From Paenibacillus tyrphae (GTDB lineage: Bacteria > Bacillota > Bacilli > Paenibacillales > NBRC-103111): a stretch of DNA of 64,000 nucleotides. Shown piece by piece: positions 43,804-52,423 of this stretch (within the stretch, counting starts at the first letter, position 1; every line of letters begins with the position of its first letter). The stretch lies in contig NZ_JNVM01000021.1 in the NCBI RefSeq assembly GCF_000722545.1, positions 168,145-232,144 on the forward strand, read 5' to 3'. The position numbers were made by a program, and so were the translations under genes. The notes beneath the pieces were generated by a model. The model had not been told where the DNA came from and made no database searches. It saw only the letters and a list, made by a program, of their open reading frames with translations.

Positions 43804-44086
43804 GTTCCGTCAGCTCCTTCCGTCTTTCCGCCGATGCTTTCCGTCTCTATTCCCAGTATGGAAAAACATAGCAGCGCGTATTCACGAGGGGCCGGCGGAA
43901 ACGTTAATTTTTTTTGAAAAACGGACGGAACGACCCTCTTTGTATTTGCAATTTCGGGGAGATACTCTATAATACAATTTGACATGCCAGAGACAAGCTG
44001 AATCCTTGGAAAAAAGCAGATGTCCGCCCGTCTTCCGGCCCTTGTACGGCCGGCCCTAACGAACCGAACGAAAGGTGGAATTACAT

Positions 44087-44914
44087 ATGGAATTGTGGTA
44101 CACGGAGAAGCAGACCGATAACTTCGGCATTACGGCAAAAATCAGCAAAACGCACGTCACCGAAAAAACCGACTTCCAAGATCTTGCAATGATCGAAACG
44201 GAAGAATGGGGCACGATGCTCGTGCTCGACGGCATGGTCATGACGACCGTGAAGGACGAGTTCGTCTATCATGAGATGGTTGCGCATCCGGCACTTTATA
44301 CGCATCCGAATCCGAAGCACGTGCTCGTGGTCGGCGGCGGCGACGGCGGCGTCATCCGCGAAGTGATGAAGCACCCGGAAGTGGAAAAAGCGGTGCTGGT
44401 CGACATCGACGGCAAAGTTATCGAGTACTCCAAACAGTACCTGCCGACCATCGCAGGCGAACTGGACAACCCGCGCGTGGAAGTGATCGTGAACGACGGC
44501 TACATGCACATCCACGACCATAAGAACACGTACGACGTGATCATGGTCGATTCCACCGAGCCGGTCGGTCCGGCGGTGAACCTGTTCACGCAGGGCTTCT
44601 ATAAAGGCATTTACGACGCGCTGAAGGAAGACGGCATTTTCGTAGCCCAGACGGACAACCCGTGGTTCAAAGCGGATCTGATCCAAAACGTCAACCGCGA
44701 CGTGAAGGAAATTTTCCCGATCGTCCGCGTCTACTGTGCGAACATCCCGACGTATCCGAGCGGCCTCTGGACCTTCACTATGGGCAGCAAGAAGCACGAT
44801 CCGCTCGCCGTTGACGAAACGAAAATTCCGGAAATCGACACGAAGTACTACTCGCCGCGTCTGCATAAGGCGGCTTTCGTACTGCCGAAATTCGTAGAAG
44901 ATTTGACGAAGTAA
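44087..44914 (+). CDS. speE: Spermidine synthase
   Basis: 275 residues. VLVVGGGDGGVIREVMKH is the S-adenosyl binding motif, MVDSTEPVGPAVNLF contains the catalytic Asp region, and YPSGLWTFTMGSK is conserved near the end. It transfers aminopropyl from decarboxylated S-adenosylmethionine to putrescine. ATG at 44087 follows AAAGGTGG. It is 20 bases before speB, the same order as in B. subtilis, forming the agmatine route to spermidine. Confidence 0.96.
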   Translation: MELWYTEKQTDNFGITAKISKTHVTEKTDFQDLAMIETEEWGTMLVLDGMVMTTVKDEFVYHEMVAHPALYTHPNPKHVLVVGGGDGGVIREVMKHPEVEKAVLVDIDGKVIEYSKQYLPTIAGELDNPRVEVIVNDGYMHIHDHKNTYDVIMVDSTEPVGPAVNLFTQGFYKGIYDALKEDGIFVAQTDNPWFKADLIQNVNRDVKEIFPIVRVYCANIPTYPSGLWTFTMGSKKHDPLAVDETKIPEIDTKYYSPRLHKAAFVLPKFVEDLTK

Positions 44915-44934
44915 GCGGAGGAGACTAGCGACTG

Positions 44935-45804
44935 ATGAAACTTGATCAAAAATATTCCGGCAACGTGTTCATTCTGAGCTCGGACGACTATGCGGCGTCC
45001 CGCGCCGTCATTTATGGTATGCCGATGGACTATACCGTCAGCTTCCGTCCCGGCTCCCGGTTCGGCCCTTCGCGTATCCGCGAGGTGTCGATCGGTCTGG
45101 AAGAATACAGCCCGTATTTGGATAAAAGCTTGGAAGACATCAATTATTTCGACGCAGGCGACCTGCTGCTGCCGTTCGGCAACCCGGGCCGCAGCCTCGA
45201 CATCATCGGCGAATACGTCCGCGGACTGCTGGCCGACGGCAAATTTCCGCTCGGCCTTGGCGGCGAGCATCTCGTTTCGTGGCCGGTCATCCAAGAGGTA
45301 TACAAGAAATACCCGGATCTTGCGCTCATCCACATCGATGCGCATGCTGATCTCCGCGAGCAGTACGAAGGCGAGCCGTTGTCCCACTCGACGCCGGTTC
45401 GTAAAGCAGCGCTGCTCATGGGCGGCAAGAACGTGTACCAGTTCGGCATCCGTTCCGGCTCCCGCGAGGAATTCCAGTTCGGACGCGAGAATATTAATTT
45501 CTATCCGTTCGAAGTGTTGGAGCCGCTCAAGAAGGTGCTGCCTGAGCTGGCCGGACGTCCGGTTTATTTGACGATCGACATCGACGTGCTTGATCCGATG
45601 TGCGCTCCGGGCACCGGTACCGCCGAAGCAGGCGGCATCACGTCCAAGGAGCTGCTCGCGGCGATTCATGCAATGGCCGCCTCCGAGTTGAACTTCGTCG
45701 GCGCCGATCTCGTCGAAGTGGCCCCGGCCTACGACCCGACGGAACAGACCCAGATCGTCGCCAGCAAGCTGATTCGTGAAATGCTGCTCGGCTTGGTGAA
45801 GTAA
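44935..45804 (+). CDS. speB: Agmatinase
   Basis: 289 residues of the ureohydrolase family. GGEHLVSWPVI, LIHIDAHADLREQYEG and TIDIDVLDPMCAPGTGTAEAGG contain the His and Asp ligands of the two manganese ions. It hydrolyses agmatine to putrescine and urea, feeding the spermidine synthase encoded just upstream. ATG at 44935 follows GCGGAGGAG. The unit ends at a strong terminator. Confidence 0.95.
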   Translation: MKLDQKYSGNVFILSSDDYAASRAVIYGMPMDYTVSFRPGSRFGPSRIREVSIGLEEYSPYLDKSLEDINYFDAGDLLLPFGNPGRSLDIIGEYVRGLLADGKFPLGLGGEHLVSWPVIQEVYKKYPDLALIHIDAHADLREQYEGEPLSHSTPVRKAALLMGGKNVYQFGIRSGSREEFQFGRENINFYPFEVLEPLKKVLPELAGRPVYLTIDIDVLDPMCAPGTGTAEAGGITSKELLAAIHAMAASELNFVGADLVEVAPAYDPTEQTQIVASKLIREMLLGLVK

Positions 45805-45824
45805 TCGAATTGCGCGGAAGTGCC

Positions 45825-45865
45825 GCCGCCATGTTTCCCCTTGCGGGAAGCGTGGCGGCTTTTTG
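45825..45865 (+). terminator. Intrinsic terminator of speE-speB
   Basis: GCCGCC at 45825-45830 pairs with GGCGGC at 45854-45859, with inner TTCCC/GGGAA pairing, and runs into five T. Confidence 0.85.
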
Positions 45866-45965
45866 CGTTGGCTGCCCACCCGCCCGGTACTAGTCGAAGT
45901 TAGTACTTATCCCCCCGTTGGATGCGGCCTACAAATAGAGCCATAAAAGAGAGGGGGGCTCGCGT

Positions 45966-46598
45966 TTGAATGCGGCAAAATCATGGGTGGCAACAACAAA
46001 ACCTGCGTTTCCGCTTTTCGTCCTGCTGGCGTATGGGGGATTCTGGGCATGGATGGCGATAGCGCCAACCAACCGGTTCGACTGGCTGCTGGAAAATTTG
46101 CTGATCTTTCTGTGCGTGGGGGGGCTGATCGGAACCTACCGAAGGTTTCCGCTCAGTCACGGTTCTTATGTGGGGATCGCTTTGTTTTTGGCGCTTCATA
46201 CGTACGGGTCGCATAGCTCCTACGGCGCGACGCCGATCGATCCGCTGCTGCAGCTGCTGTTCGGCGGGGGGCGTCTGCCGTATGACCGGCTGGTGCATCT
46301 GGCTTATGGAGTGCTGCTAGCCGGACCGATCCGGGAGGCGCTTAGGAGGCTTGCGGGCTTGAGAGGCTTTGCGGCGGATGCGCTTGCCGTCGCCGTCGTG
46401 CTGGCCACCGGCGCGTTTTACGAGTTGATCGAGATGTGGGTCGCCGGACTGGTAGCCCCGGAGATGGGCGCGTTGTTTCTTGGATCGCAAGGCGATCCGT
46501 GGGACGCACAGCACGATATGGAGCTTGAATTGTTCGGGGCCGTGGCGGTATTGGGGCTGGGGGTCTTGCTGCGCCGCCTTAACCTCTTCGCAAAGTGA
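45966..46598 (+). CDS. DUF2238 membrane protein (YjdF-like)
   Basis: 210 residues with six predicted helices. LPYDRLVHLAYGVLLAGPIRE, FYELIEMWVAGLVAPEMG and FLGSQGDPWDAQHDMELELFGA are the conserved DUF2238 motifs; the last is rich in acidic residues at the membrane face. The role is unknown. TTG at 45966 follows AGAGGGGGG. Its end overlaps the end of the convergent phosphoesterase gene by 20 bases. Confidence 0.87.
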   Translation: MNAAKSWVATTKPAFPLFVLLAYGGFWAWMAIAPTNRFDWLLENLLIFLCVGGLIGTYRRFPLSHGSYVGIALFLALHTYGSHSSYGATPIDPLLQLLFGGGRLPYDRLVHLAYGVLLAGPIREALRRLAGLRGFAADALAVAVVLATGAFYELIEMWVAGLVAPEMGALFLGSQGDPWDAQHDMELELFGAVAVLGLGVLLRRLNLFAK

Positions 46599-47457
46599 AC
46601 ACCGTCAGCTCCGGACGGCATAGAAAGCGGACGGGATGCTCGGAAACGCCGATGCCCCGATTGACGTACAGCTGCAGCTTGCCGGCGCCAAGAACGTAAT
46701 GCCCGAGGACATATTTCTTTCCGAATTTCGGCGTAACCACATGCCCGTAGAACGGCAGTCGCACTTGACCCCCATGGCTATGTCCCGACAGTTGGAGGTC
46801 AACCGGATACTGTACGGCGATATCGGCAAAATCGGGGCAATGCGATAGCAAAAGGACAAAGTCCTCCGGTTTAACGCGGGCCAGCGCCTTGTCGATGTCA
46901 GGGTAGCCTTTCCATTGGTCGTCTACGCCTGCCATGACGAAGCTGCTCCCCTGATGTTGAATCCGGACCATCCTGTTGGTCAGCAGCTCGAAAGCGGCGG
47001 TTTCCAATAGAGCTTCAACTTTTGGAGCTTCTTTATAGTAATCGTGATTGCCCAGCACCGCATATTTTCCCAGCGGGGGCCTCAGCTCCGAGAGTACGCG
47101 GGCATAGGCGTCGCCGTCGGGTCCGACGGCATAATCCACCAGATCTCCGGTAAAGCATACGATATCCGGTTGAATCCGGTTGATCAGTCCGATCAGTTCC
47201 GACAAGTCCTTCGTATCAAAGTTAAAGCCGAGGTGCACGTCGCTGAACTGCACTATTTTTATACCGTCCATCTGTTGGGGCAGTCTTGCAAATGACAGTG
47301 TATATTGTGTGACTTCCAGCCATTTCGGCTCGGCGTAACGGGCATATCCGTAGGTGGCCCCGGGCAGGGCAACGAGTCCGGCGCCATTTAACGTCAAAGT
47401 TTTCAGAAATGATCTTCTTGACAATTTTTTATTGCGGTTGCTTTCGTTGGAATCCAT
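46579..47457 (-). CDS. Tat-exported metallophosphoesterase (YkuE/YaeI-like)
   Basis: 292 residues. The N-terminus carries a twin-arginine signal (LSRRSFLKTLTLNGAGLVAL). The calcineurin-like domain then shows VQFSDVHLGF, FTGDLVDY, LGNHDY and SGHSHGGQ, the five metal-binding motifs. Relatives hydrolyse lipid-linked or nucleotide phosphates at the membrane. The start is set at ATG 47457; AGGAG is 13 bases away, a little long, and a TTG four codons upstream is an alternative. Confidence 0.88.
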   Translation of the reverse strand: MDSNESNRNKKLSRRSFLKTLTLNGAGLVALPGATYGYARYAEPKWLEVTQYTLSFARLPQQMDGIKIVQFSDVHLGFNFDTKDLSELIGLINRIQPDIVCFTGDLVDYAVGPDGDAYARVLSELRPPLGKYAVLGNHDYYKEAPKVEALLETAAFELLTNRMVRIQHQGSSFVMAGVDDQWKGYPDIDKALARVKPEDFVLLLSHCPDFADIAVQYPVDLQLSGHSHGGQVRLPFYGHVVTPKFGKKYVLGHYVLGAGKLQLYVNRGIGVSEHPVRFLCRPELTVFTLRRG

Positions 47458-47632
47458 GGGTATGAGCAATCTCCTAGGGATGGATTGGTGGCTGCCTCTC
47501 GCGGCAGCCGAAACTTACTATAACAGACGTAGGAAGTCTTCATTTGGTTTCCATAAATGGAAGTCCGCTCTTCCTATACCATCTTAGCAAGACCCGCCGC
47601 CTCCCGTCGAGTCCGGGCTTGTCCGGGAGCGG

Positions 47633-47663
47633 AAGAAGTCCTGTCCGTGGACTTCTTTTTTTT
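47633..47663 (+). terminator. Orphan intrinsic terminator upstream of the DUF1934 gene
   Basis: AAGAAGTCC at 47633-47641 pairs with GGACTTCTT at 47649-47657 and runs into eight T. No plus-strand gene ends before it; the preceding gene is divergent. A CTCCCG/CGGGAG hairpin lies just upstream, at about 47601-47629. It may be a leader attenuator. Confidence 0.7.
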
Positions 47664-47704
47664 GTACAATAGGAGGATCAAACAGGACGGGAGAGAAAAC
47701 GAAG

Positions 47705-48151
47705 ATGACGGAAAAGCAGCAATCCGGTACCGGCAAGCGGACCGTATGCATTACGCTGGAAAGCGACAGCGGCGGGGAACGGATCGTGCGGAGGATGACA
47801 GGCGAATGGTTCTCGAAGGGACGGCATGCATACCTCCGGTATGCGGAGCCTCCGGAAGCGGAGATGGGTCGTACGGTAACGACCGTCCGGGTAGAGCAGG
47901 GGGAAGTGCGGATTGTCCGGCACGGGGACGTATCGTTCGAGCAGACGTTCGTTCCGGACCGGCGGCATTACGGCTATCTTCAGACCCCTCAAGGGCGTAT
48001 TGAGCTGGAGACGTTTACCCAAACGCTGGACGTCGCCGCGGATGGACCGGACGCTTTGCTTGCCGTCCGCTGGAGCTATGAGCTGTCGGTGATGGGACAA
48101 GCGCCCGAGCGCTGCAGCATATGCCTGACCGCCGTAGCCGTACCGGAGTGA
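47705..48151 (+). CDS. ywiB: DUF1934 family protein (YwiB-like)
   Basis: 148 residues, a small beta-barrel protein. Conserved parts are YLRYAEPPEAEMGRTVTTVRV, VRIVRHGDVSFEQTFV, the strand GYLQTPQGRIELETFT and VRWSYELSVMG. DUF1934 has a calycin-like fold of unknown ligand. In B. subtilis ywiB precedes argS; here argS is not adjacent. ATG at 47705 is about ten bases after GGGAGAG. It converges with the subtilase gene, four bases apart. Confidence 0.85.
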   Translation: MTEKQQSGTGKRTVCITLESDSGGERIVRRMTGEWFSKGRHAYLRYAEPPEAEMGRTVTTVRVEQGEVRIVRHGDVSFEQTFVPDRRHYGYLQTPQGRIELETFTQTLDVAADGPDALLAVRWSYELSVMGQAPERCSICLTAVAVPE

Positions 48152-48155
48152 CCGG

Positions 48156-49322
48156 TTATTTGGATACGGCGGATACGCTTCGAAAGGCGTGAATTTCCTT
48201 GGCGCCGGTTATCGTTTTGCGCGATTTTATGATATAGCGGGCGTGCTTGCGCAGCAAATTTTTTATTCGCAGCGGCTTGAGACCAGGCTTTTTCGCAAGC
48301 ATCAGCGCGATAACCCCTGTGACGTGGGAGGTGGCCATGGACGTGCCGCTGAGCTCGTGATACTTGCCCCGCAGCCAGGTGGAGTATACTTTTTCCCCGG
48401 GCGCGTAGATGTTGATCTGTTTGCCGATATTGCTGAAGGGGGCAATCCTGCCTTTGCGGGTCGTCGCTCCGACGGCGATCACTTGCCGCAGCCGGGCCGG
48501 ATAGTCGACCTCGGCCTGATTGCCTTCGTTGCCGGAGGAGGCTACGACGATGATGCCGCTCCGGTAGGCGCTGAGCACCGCCGCTTCCAGCGCTTTGCTG
48601 TACGTTTTCATACCGAAGCTCATATTGATGATATCGAGGCCGCTGGAGACGCACCAGTCGATGCCTCCGATAATATCGGAGACGAACGCGCCGCCGTGTT
48701 GATCGAAAGCTTTCACCGGATGAATAATGGCCTGCGGCGCCACGCCGATAATGCCCCGGTGCCGGGTGTACGCCGAGATCGTCCCCGCGATATGCGTGCC
48801 ATGGCCATTGTCGTCAATCGGCGGCAGCTGGCGGTTTAAAATATTGACGCCCCGCGACAAACAGTGGCGAAGGTCGGGGTGCGTATAATCCGCGCCTGTA
48901 TCGATGACGCCGATGCGGACTCGTTCCCCGCGCGATTTGATCCAAGCCTGCGGGGCGCGAATATGGCGGACTCCCCAAGGGATGACAGCCTTGACGGGCG
49001 ATTTTTTTTCTTCGCCGGACGGCAGAGCGGACGAAGCATGGCCCAAGACATGCAGCTTAATGCGCGTATCCGGCTCGATCGAACGGATAAAAGGGGCCGA
49101 AACCGCTTCGCTGCCGGCCCGAAGCGTGCAGGAGATGGCGCGGATGAGACGGAGCGGCTGAATCTGGTGCAGCCGGGGCAGTGATTTCCGCTGCCGGCCG
49201 ATTTGCCGGGCGAAAGCGGCATAATCACGGTCGTTCAGAAACCGGATAATATGCCGCTCATCGGCACCCTCGGAGCCTTCCATGGCTTCGTGAAGCCATG
49301 ACACGAACGTCGACGGATTCAT
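48156..49322 (-). CDS. Subtilisin-family serine protease without signal peptide
   Basis: 388 residues. The S8 triad is complete: Asp in IGVIDTGADYTHPDLRHC (about 140), His in DNGHGTHIAGTISAY (about 176) and Ser in LSGTSMATSHVTGV (about 334). The first 110 residues are a basic pro-region (FARQIGRQRKSLPRLHQIQP) with no export signal, so it is probably cytoplasmic or released only at lysis or sporulation. ATG at 49322 follows GGGAGGG. It lies where argS would be expected between the DUF1934 gene and rpoE. Confidence 0.9.
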   Translation of the reverse strand: MNPSTFVSWLHEAMEGSEGADERHIIRFLNDRDYAAFARQIGRQRKSLPRLHQIQPLRLIRAISCTLRAGSEAVSAPFIRSIEPDTRIKLHVLGHASSALPSGEEKKSPVKAVIPWGVRHIRAPQAWIKSRGERVRIGVIDTGADYTHPDLRHCLSRGVNILNRQLPPIDDNGHGTHIAGTISAYTRHRGIIGVAPQAIIHPVKAFDQHGGAFVSDIIGGIDWCVSSGLDIINMSFGMKTYSKALEAAVLSAYRSGIIVVASSGNEGNQAEVDYPARLRQVIAVGATTRKGRIAPFSNIGKQINIYAPGEKVYSTWLRGKYHELSGTSMATSHVTGVIALMLAKKPGLKPLRIKNLLRKHARYIIKSRKTITGAKEIHAFRSVSAVSK

Positions 49323-49731
49323 GTCGTTCCCTCCCACAGGCTCGGAAATTCCTTTTTGTATCGTATGAGGGACCGAAAGCTTCTGTATGAGCGCATGGCC
49401 TTATTCAAAATAATTAGGTGCGTAACCGTGTCAAAGCGAAAGCGGGCACATACCATAAGTAGGGGAGGGTCTGGCACTCCTCCGTCTTTCATTCAGCAGG
49501 GGCAAAAGACAGCGGTCGGTCGGCTCCTTGTCTTTTGCGGATACAGTCGGAACAAGGATCACGCCTGCAGCGGACGGCGCCGAGCGCGAAGGAGCTGCCG
49601 GTGCGGTCCTTGTTTCCATTTCGGGAAATGGTGCGCGGCCAGTTGCTTTTTTACATAAAATAAGGTTTACTTATTGGTGATAGTGGATAGTTTAGTGGTA
49701 GTTAAAGACGTTGGAAGGGATGTGCCCCGAA
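49323..49731. other. Intergenic region before rpoE with three consecutive strong hairpins
   Basis: No gene is seen in these 409 bases. GCAAAAGACA at 49502-49511 pairs exactly with TGTCTTTTGC at 49529-49538. AACAAGGA at 49551-49558 pairs with TCCTTGTT at 49607-49614 and encloses more GC-rich pairing. CCATTTC at 49616-49622 pairs with GAAATGG at 49625-49631. None is followed by a T-run. This could be an rpoE leader or a small RNA; there is no matching known family that I recognise. Confidence 0.4.
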
Positions 49732-50319
49732 ATGAGTGCTCAAAACTTACTGCTTAAAATCGGCGCAGAGCAAGCCAAGGAAATGCCTATGGTCGACCTT
49801 GCCTTTGAGCTTCTGAAAGCGGCCAATACGCCGTATTACTATCGGGATTTGATGGCGGAGATTGCCAAAATCAAAGGTCTGTCCGATGACGAAGTCATGC
49901 AGGTCATTGCGCAATTATATACGGAGATTAATATCGACGGCCGCTTTGCGTGCGTCGGCACCAATCTATGGGGATTGAAACGCTGGTATCCCGTCGAGAA
50001 GTCCGAGGATTCGGTGGGCAGCGGCAAGCGTCCGCGCATCATTAACGACGAGGATGACGATCTCGACGACGAGGAGCTGTACGCCGAGGAAGAGGACGTA
50101 TTCAGCGAAGAAGAAGAATACGATTCGTTCGATGCGCCTCGCGACGACGATTTTGAAGCGGAAGAAGAAGCCGAGGAAGAAACCGAGTTTTTCGAAGACG
50201 AAGAGCTCGAAGACGAGGAACTGGACGAAACGCTGGATGAGGAAGAGTCCGAAGAGGATCTGGAAGATTTGGGCGATGACGACGACAGTGCGGACGACGA
50301 CGAGGACGAAAATAAATAA
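49732..50319 (+). CDS. rpoE: RNA polymerase delta subunit
   Basis: 195 residues. The N-terminal folded domain (about 1-95) includes MPMVDLAFELLKAANTPYYY and RFACVGTNLWGLKRWYPVEK. The C-terminal half is almost all Asp and Glu, the disordered acidic tail that gives delta its nucleic-acid-like charge and helps release RNA and recycle polymerase. ATG at 49732 is used, after GGAAGGG. It precedes pyrG as in B. subtilis. Confidence 0.95.
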   Translation: MSAQNLLLKIGAEQAKEMPMVDLAFELLKAANTPYYYRDLMAEIAKIKGLSDDEVMQVIAQLYTEINIDGRFACVGTNLWGLKRWYPVEKSEDSVGSGKRPRIINDEDDDLDDEELYAEEEDVFSEEEEYDSFDAPRDDDFEAEEEAEEETEFFEDEELEDEELDETLDEEESEEDLEDLGDDDDSADDDEDENK

Positions 50320-50332
50320 AACAGGCTTGTCC

Positions 50333-50450
50333 TTGACAGTCGGGATCGTTCAGAGTAAACTATTTTCTGGGCTTTAGATGGAACGTTACGAACCTTGATG
50401 ATTTTTGAAAAAAAAGTGCCCCGTATTTACGGGGGCTTTTTCTTTTTTTT
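50333..50450 (+). promoter_or_regulatory. pyrG promoter and reiterative-transcription attenuator
   Basis: TTGACA at 50333-50338, a 17-base spacer and TAAACT at 50356-50361 form the promoter, so the transcript starts GGGCTTT at 50369. A terminator hairpin GCCCCGTA...ACGGGGGC with a long T-run lies at 50418-50450. This is the layout of the B. subtilis pyrG leader. Low CTP makes polymerase stutter and add G residues, which pair with the C-rich 5' strand of the terminator and allow readthrough. Confidence 0.85.
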
Positions 50451-50587
50451 TTGTTGGAAAAATTTTATAACTCTTCGTAACTTATCGCTTCGTATCAACC
50501 TTGATAAACGTGCTTATCCTTTTAAGATAAGGACGTCGGAGCCGTTTATCCTGGATCGGGATGCAAAACTTTTGGGAGGTATTACAG

Positions 50588-52189
50588 ATGACAAAGTACA
50601 TTTTCGTGACCGGGGGCGTCGTTTCCTCCTTAGGCAAAGGCATCACGGCCGCATCGCTCGGAAGGCTGCTCAAAAACCGCGGACTGAAAGTCACGATCCA
50701 GAAGTTCGATCCTTACATTAACGTGGACCCGGGAACGATGAGCCCTTACCAGCACGGGGAAGTGTTCGTCACCGACGATGGCGCGGAAACGGATCTTGAC
50801 CTCGGACACTACGAACGTTTTATCGACATCAACCTGTCGAAAAACAGCAATGTCACAACGGGGAAAGTGTATTCCTCCGTCATTGCCAAAGAGCGCCGCG
50901 GCGAATATTTGGGTGGAACCGTTCAGGTCATCCCGCACATTACGAACGAAATCAAGGAGCGGGTATTCCGCGCCGGACGCGAAGCGCATTCGGACGTCGT
51001 CATTACCGAGATCGGCGGTACGGTGGGCGATATCGAGAGTTTGCCGTTCCTTGAAGCGATTCGTCAGATCAAGAGCGACATCGGCCGTGAGAACGTCATG
51101 TACATTCACGTCACGCTCATTCCTTATTTGAAAGCGGCCGGCGAAGTGAAAACGAAGCCGACCCAACACAGCGTCAAAGAGCTGCGCAGCATCGGCATCC
51201 AGCCGCATGTGATCGTCTGCCGGACGGAGCATCCGCTGACCGAGGACATGAAGCGCAAGCTGGGGCAGTTCTGCGATGTCGACCCAGGCGCCGTGATCGA
51301 GTGCATCGATGCCGAGACGTTATATGAAGTGCCGTTGATGCTGCGCGAGCAAGGACTTGACGATATTGTCGTCAACCACCTGAAGCTGTCCACGAACGAG
51401 CCGGACATGACGGAGTGGGAAGCCCTTGTGAACCGGGTGAAGTCGCTTAAGACGACGACCGAAATTGCCATTGTCGGCAAATACGTCGCTCTGCACGACG
51501 CTTATCTCAGCATTGTCGAATCGCTCGGCCACGCCGGAATCGACTGCAATACCGAAGTCAAAATCCGCTGGGTCAATGCGGAGGAAGTATCCGACGATAA
51601 CGTGGATCAGCTGCTCTCCGGCGTTCAAGGCATTCTGGTGCCGGGCGGCTTCGGCGACCGCGGCATCGAAGGCAAGGTGACGGCGATCCGTTACGCGCGC
51701 GAGAACAAAGTCCCGTTCTTCGGCATTTGTCTCGGCATGCAGGTGGCTGTTGTCGAATACGCTCGCTCGGTGGTCGGGCTCGAAGGCGCGAACAGCTCGG
51801 AGATCCATCCGACGACACCTTATCCGGTTATCGACCTGCTTCCGGAGCAGAAGGATATCGAAGACCTCGGCGGAACGATGCGCCTCGGCCTGTATCCTTG
51901 CAAGCTCAAAGAAGGATCGCTCGCGATGCGCTGCTACGACGACGAGCTCGTTTACGAGCGCCATCGCCACCGGTACGAGTTCAACAACGAGTATCGCGAC
52001 CGCATCGAAGCGGCCGGCTTGCAGATTTCCGGCACAAGCCCGGACGGCCGTTTGGTCGAGATTATCGAATGCCCGGACCATCCTTGGTTCCTAGCCGTGC
52101 AATTCCATCCGGAATTCACTTCGAGACCGAACCGTCCGCAACCGCTTTTCAAGCATTTCGTACAAGCGGCCTACGATCATTCCAAATAA
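50588..52189 (+). CDS. pyrG: CTP synthase
   Basis: 533 residues. The synthetase half begins KYIFVTGGVVSSLGKGITAASLG (the ATP-binding loop) and has KFDPYINVDPGTMSPYQHGE. The glutaminase half has PGGFGDRG and the nucleophile Cys in FFGICLGMQVAVVEYAR near 386, then the His-Glu pair in AVQFHPEFTSRP. It aminates UTP to CTP using glutamine. ATG at 50588 follows GGGAGG. Regulated by the leader attenuator. Confidence 0.97.
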   Translation: MTKYIFVTGGVVSSLGKGITAASLGRLLKNRGLKVTIQKFDPYINVDPGTMSPYQHGEVFVTDDGAETDLDLGHYERFIDINLSKNSNVTTGKVYSSVIAKERRGEYLGGTVQVIPHITNEIKERVFRAGREAHSDVVITEIGGTVGDIESLPFLEAIRQIKSDIGRENVMYIHVTLIPYLKAAGEVKTKPTQHSVKELRSIGIQPHVIVCRTEHPLTEDMKRKLGQFCDVDPGAVIECIDAETLYEVPLMLREQGLDDIVVNHLKLSTNEPDMTEWEALVNRVKSLKTTTEIAIVGKYVALHDAYLSIVESLGHAGIDCNTEVKIRWVNAEEVSDDNVDQLLSGVQGILVPGGFGDRGIEGKVTAIRYARENKVPFFGICLGMQVAVVEYARSVVGLEGANSSEIHPTTPYPVIDLLPEQKDIEDLGGTMRLGLYPCKLKEGSLAMRCYDDELVYERHRHRYEFNNEYRDRIEAAGLQISGTSPDGRLVEIIECPDHPWFLAVQFHPEFTSRPNRPQPLFKHFVQAAYDHSK

Positions 52190-52329
52190 ATCGCTGTGCG
52201 CAGCTATCCAAGCAGGAGACGTATCCGGCATGAACCGGACGCGCTTCCTGTTTTTTTATATCCAAGAAGCGAACGGTTTGTGCATGTCTGCTTAATTTGT
52301 AAAAGTTTTCAACTTTTTTTGAAGATACG

Positions 52330-52358
52330 GCAGGAATCGCGGGGGCGGCAGCGAATAC
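52330..52358 (+). promoter_or_regulatory. Sigma-H promoter of spo0F
   Basis: GCAGGAATC at 52330-52338 matches RNAGGAWWW in eight of nine positions and AGCGAATAC at 52350-52358 matches RNNGAATWW in eight, with an 11-base spacer. It lies 66 bases before the spo0F start, as expected from B. subtilis spo0F. Confidence 0.7.
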
Positions 52359-52423
52359 TGTTATTGCGGGCATAGCAGAACGGAATTCTCAACCTCAGGG
52401 AAACGGAATAGGAGGATACCTCG

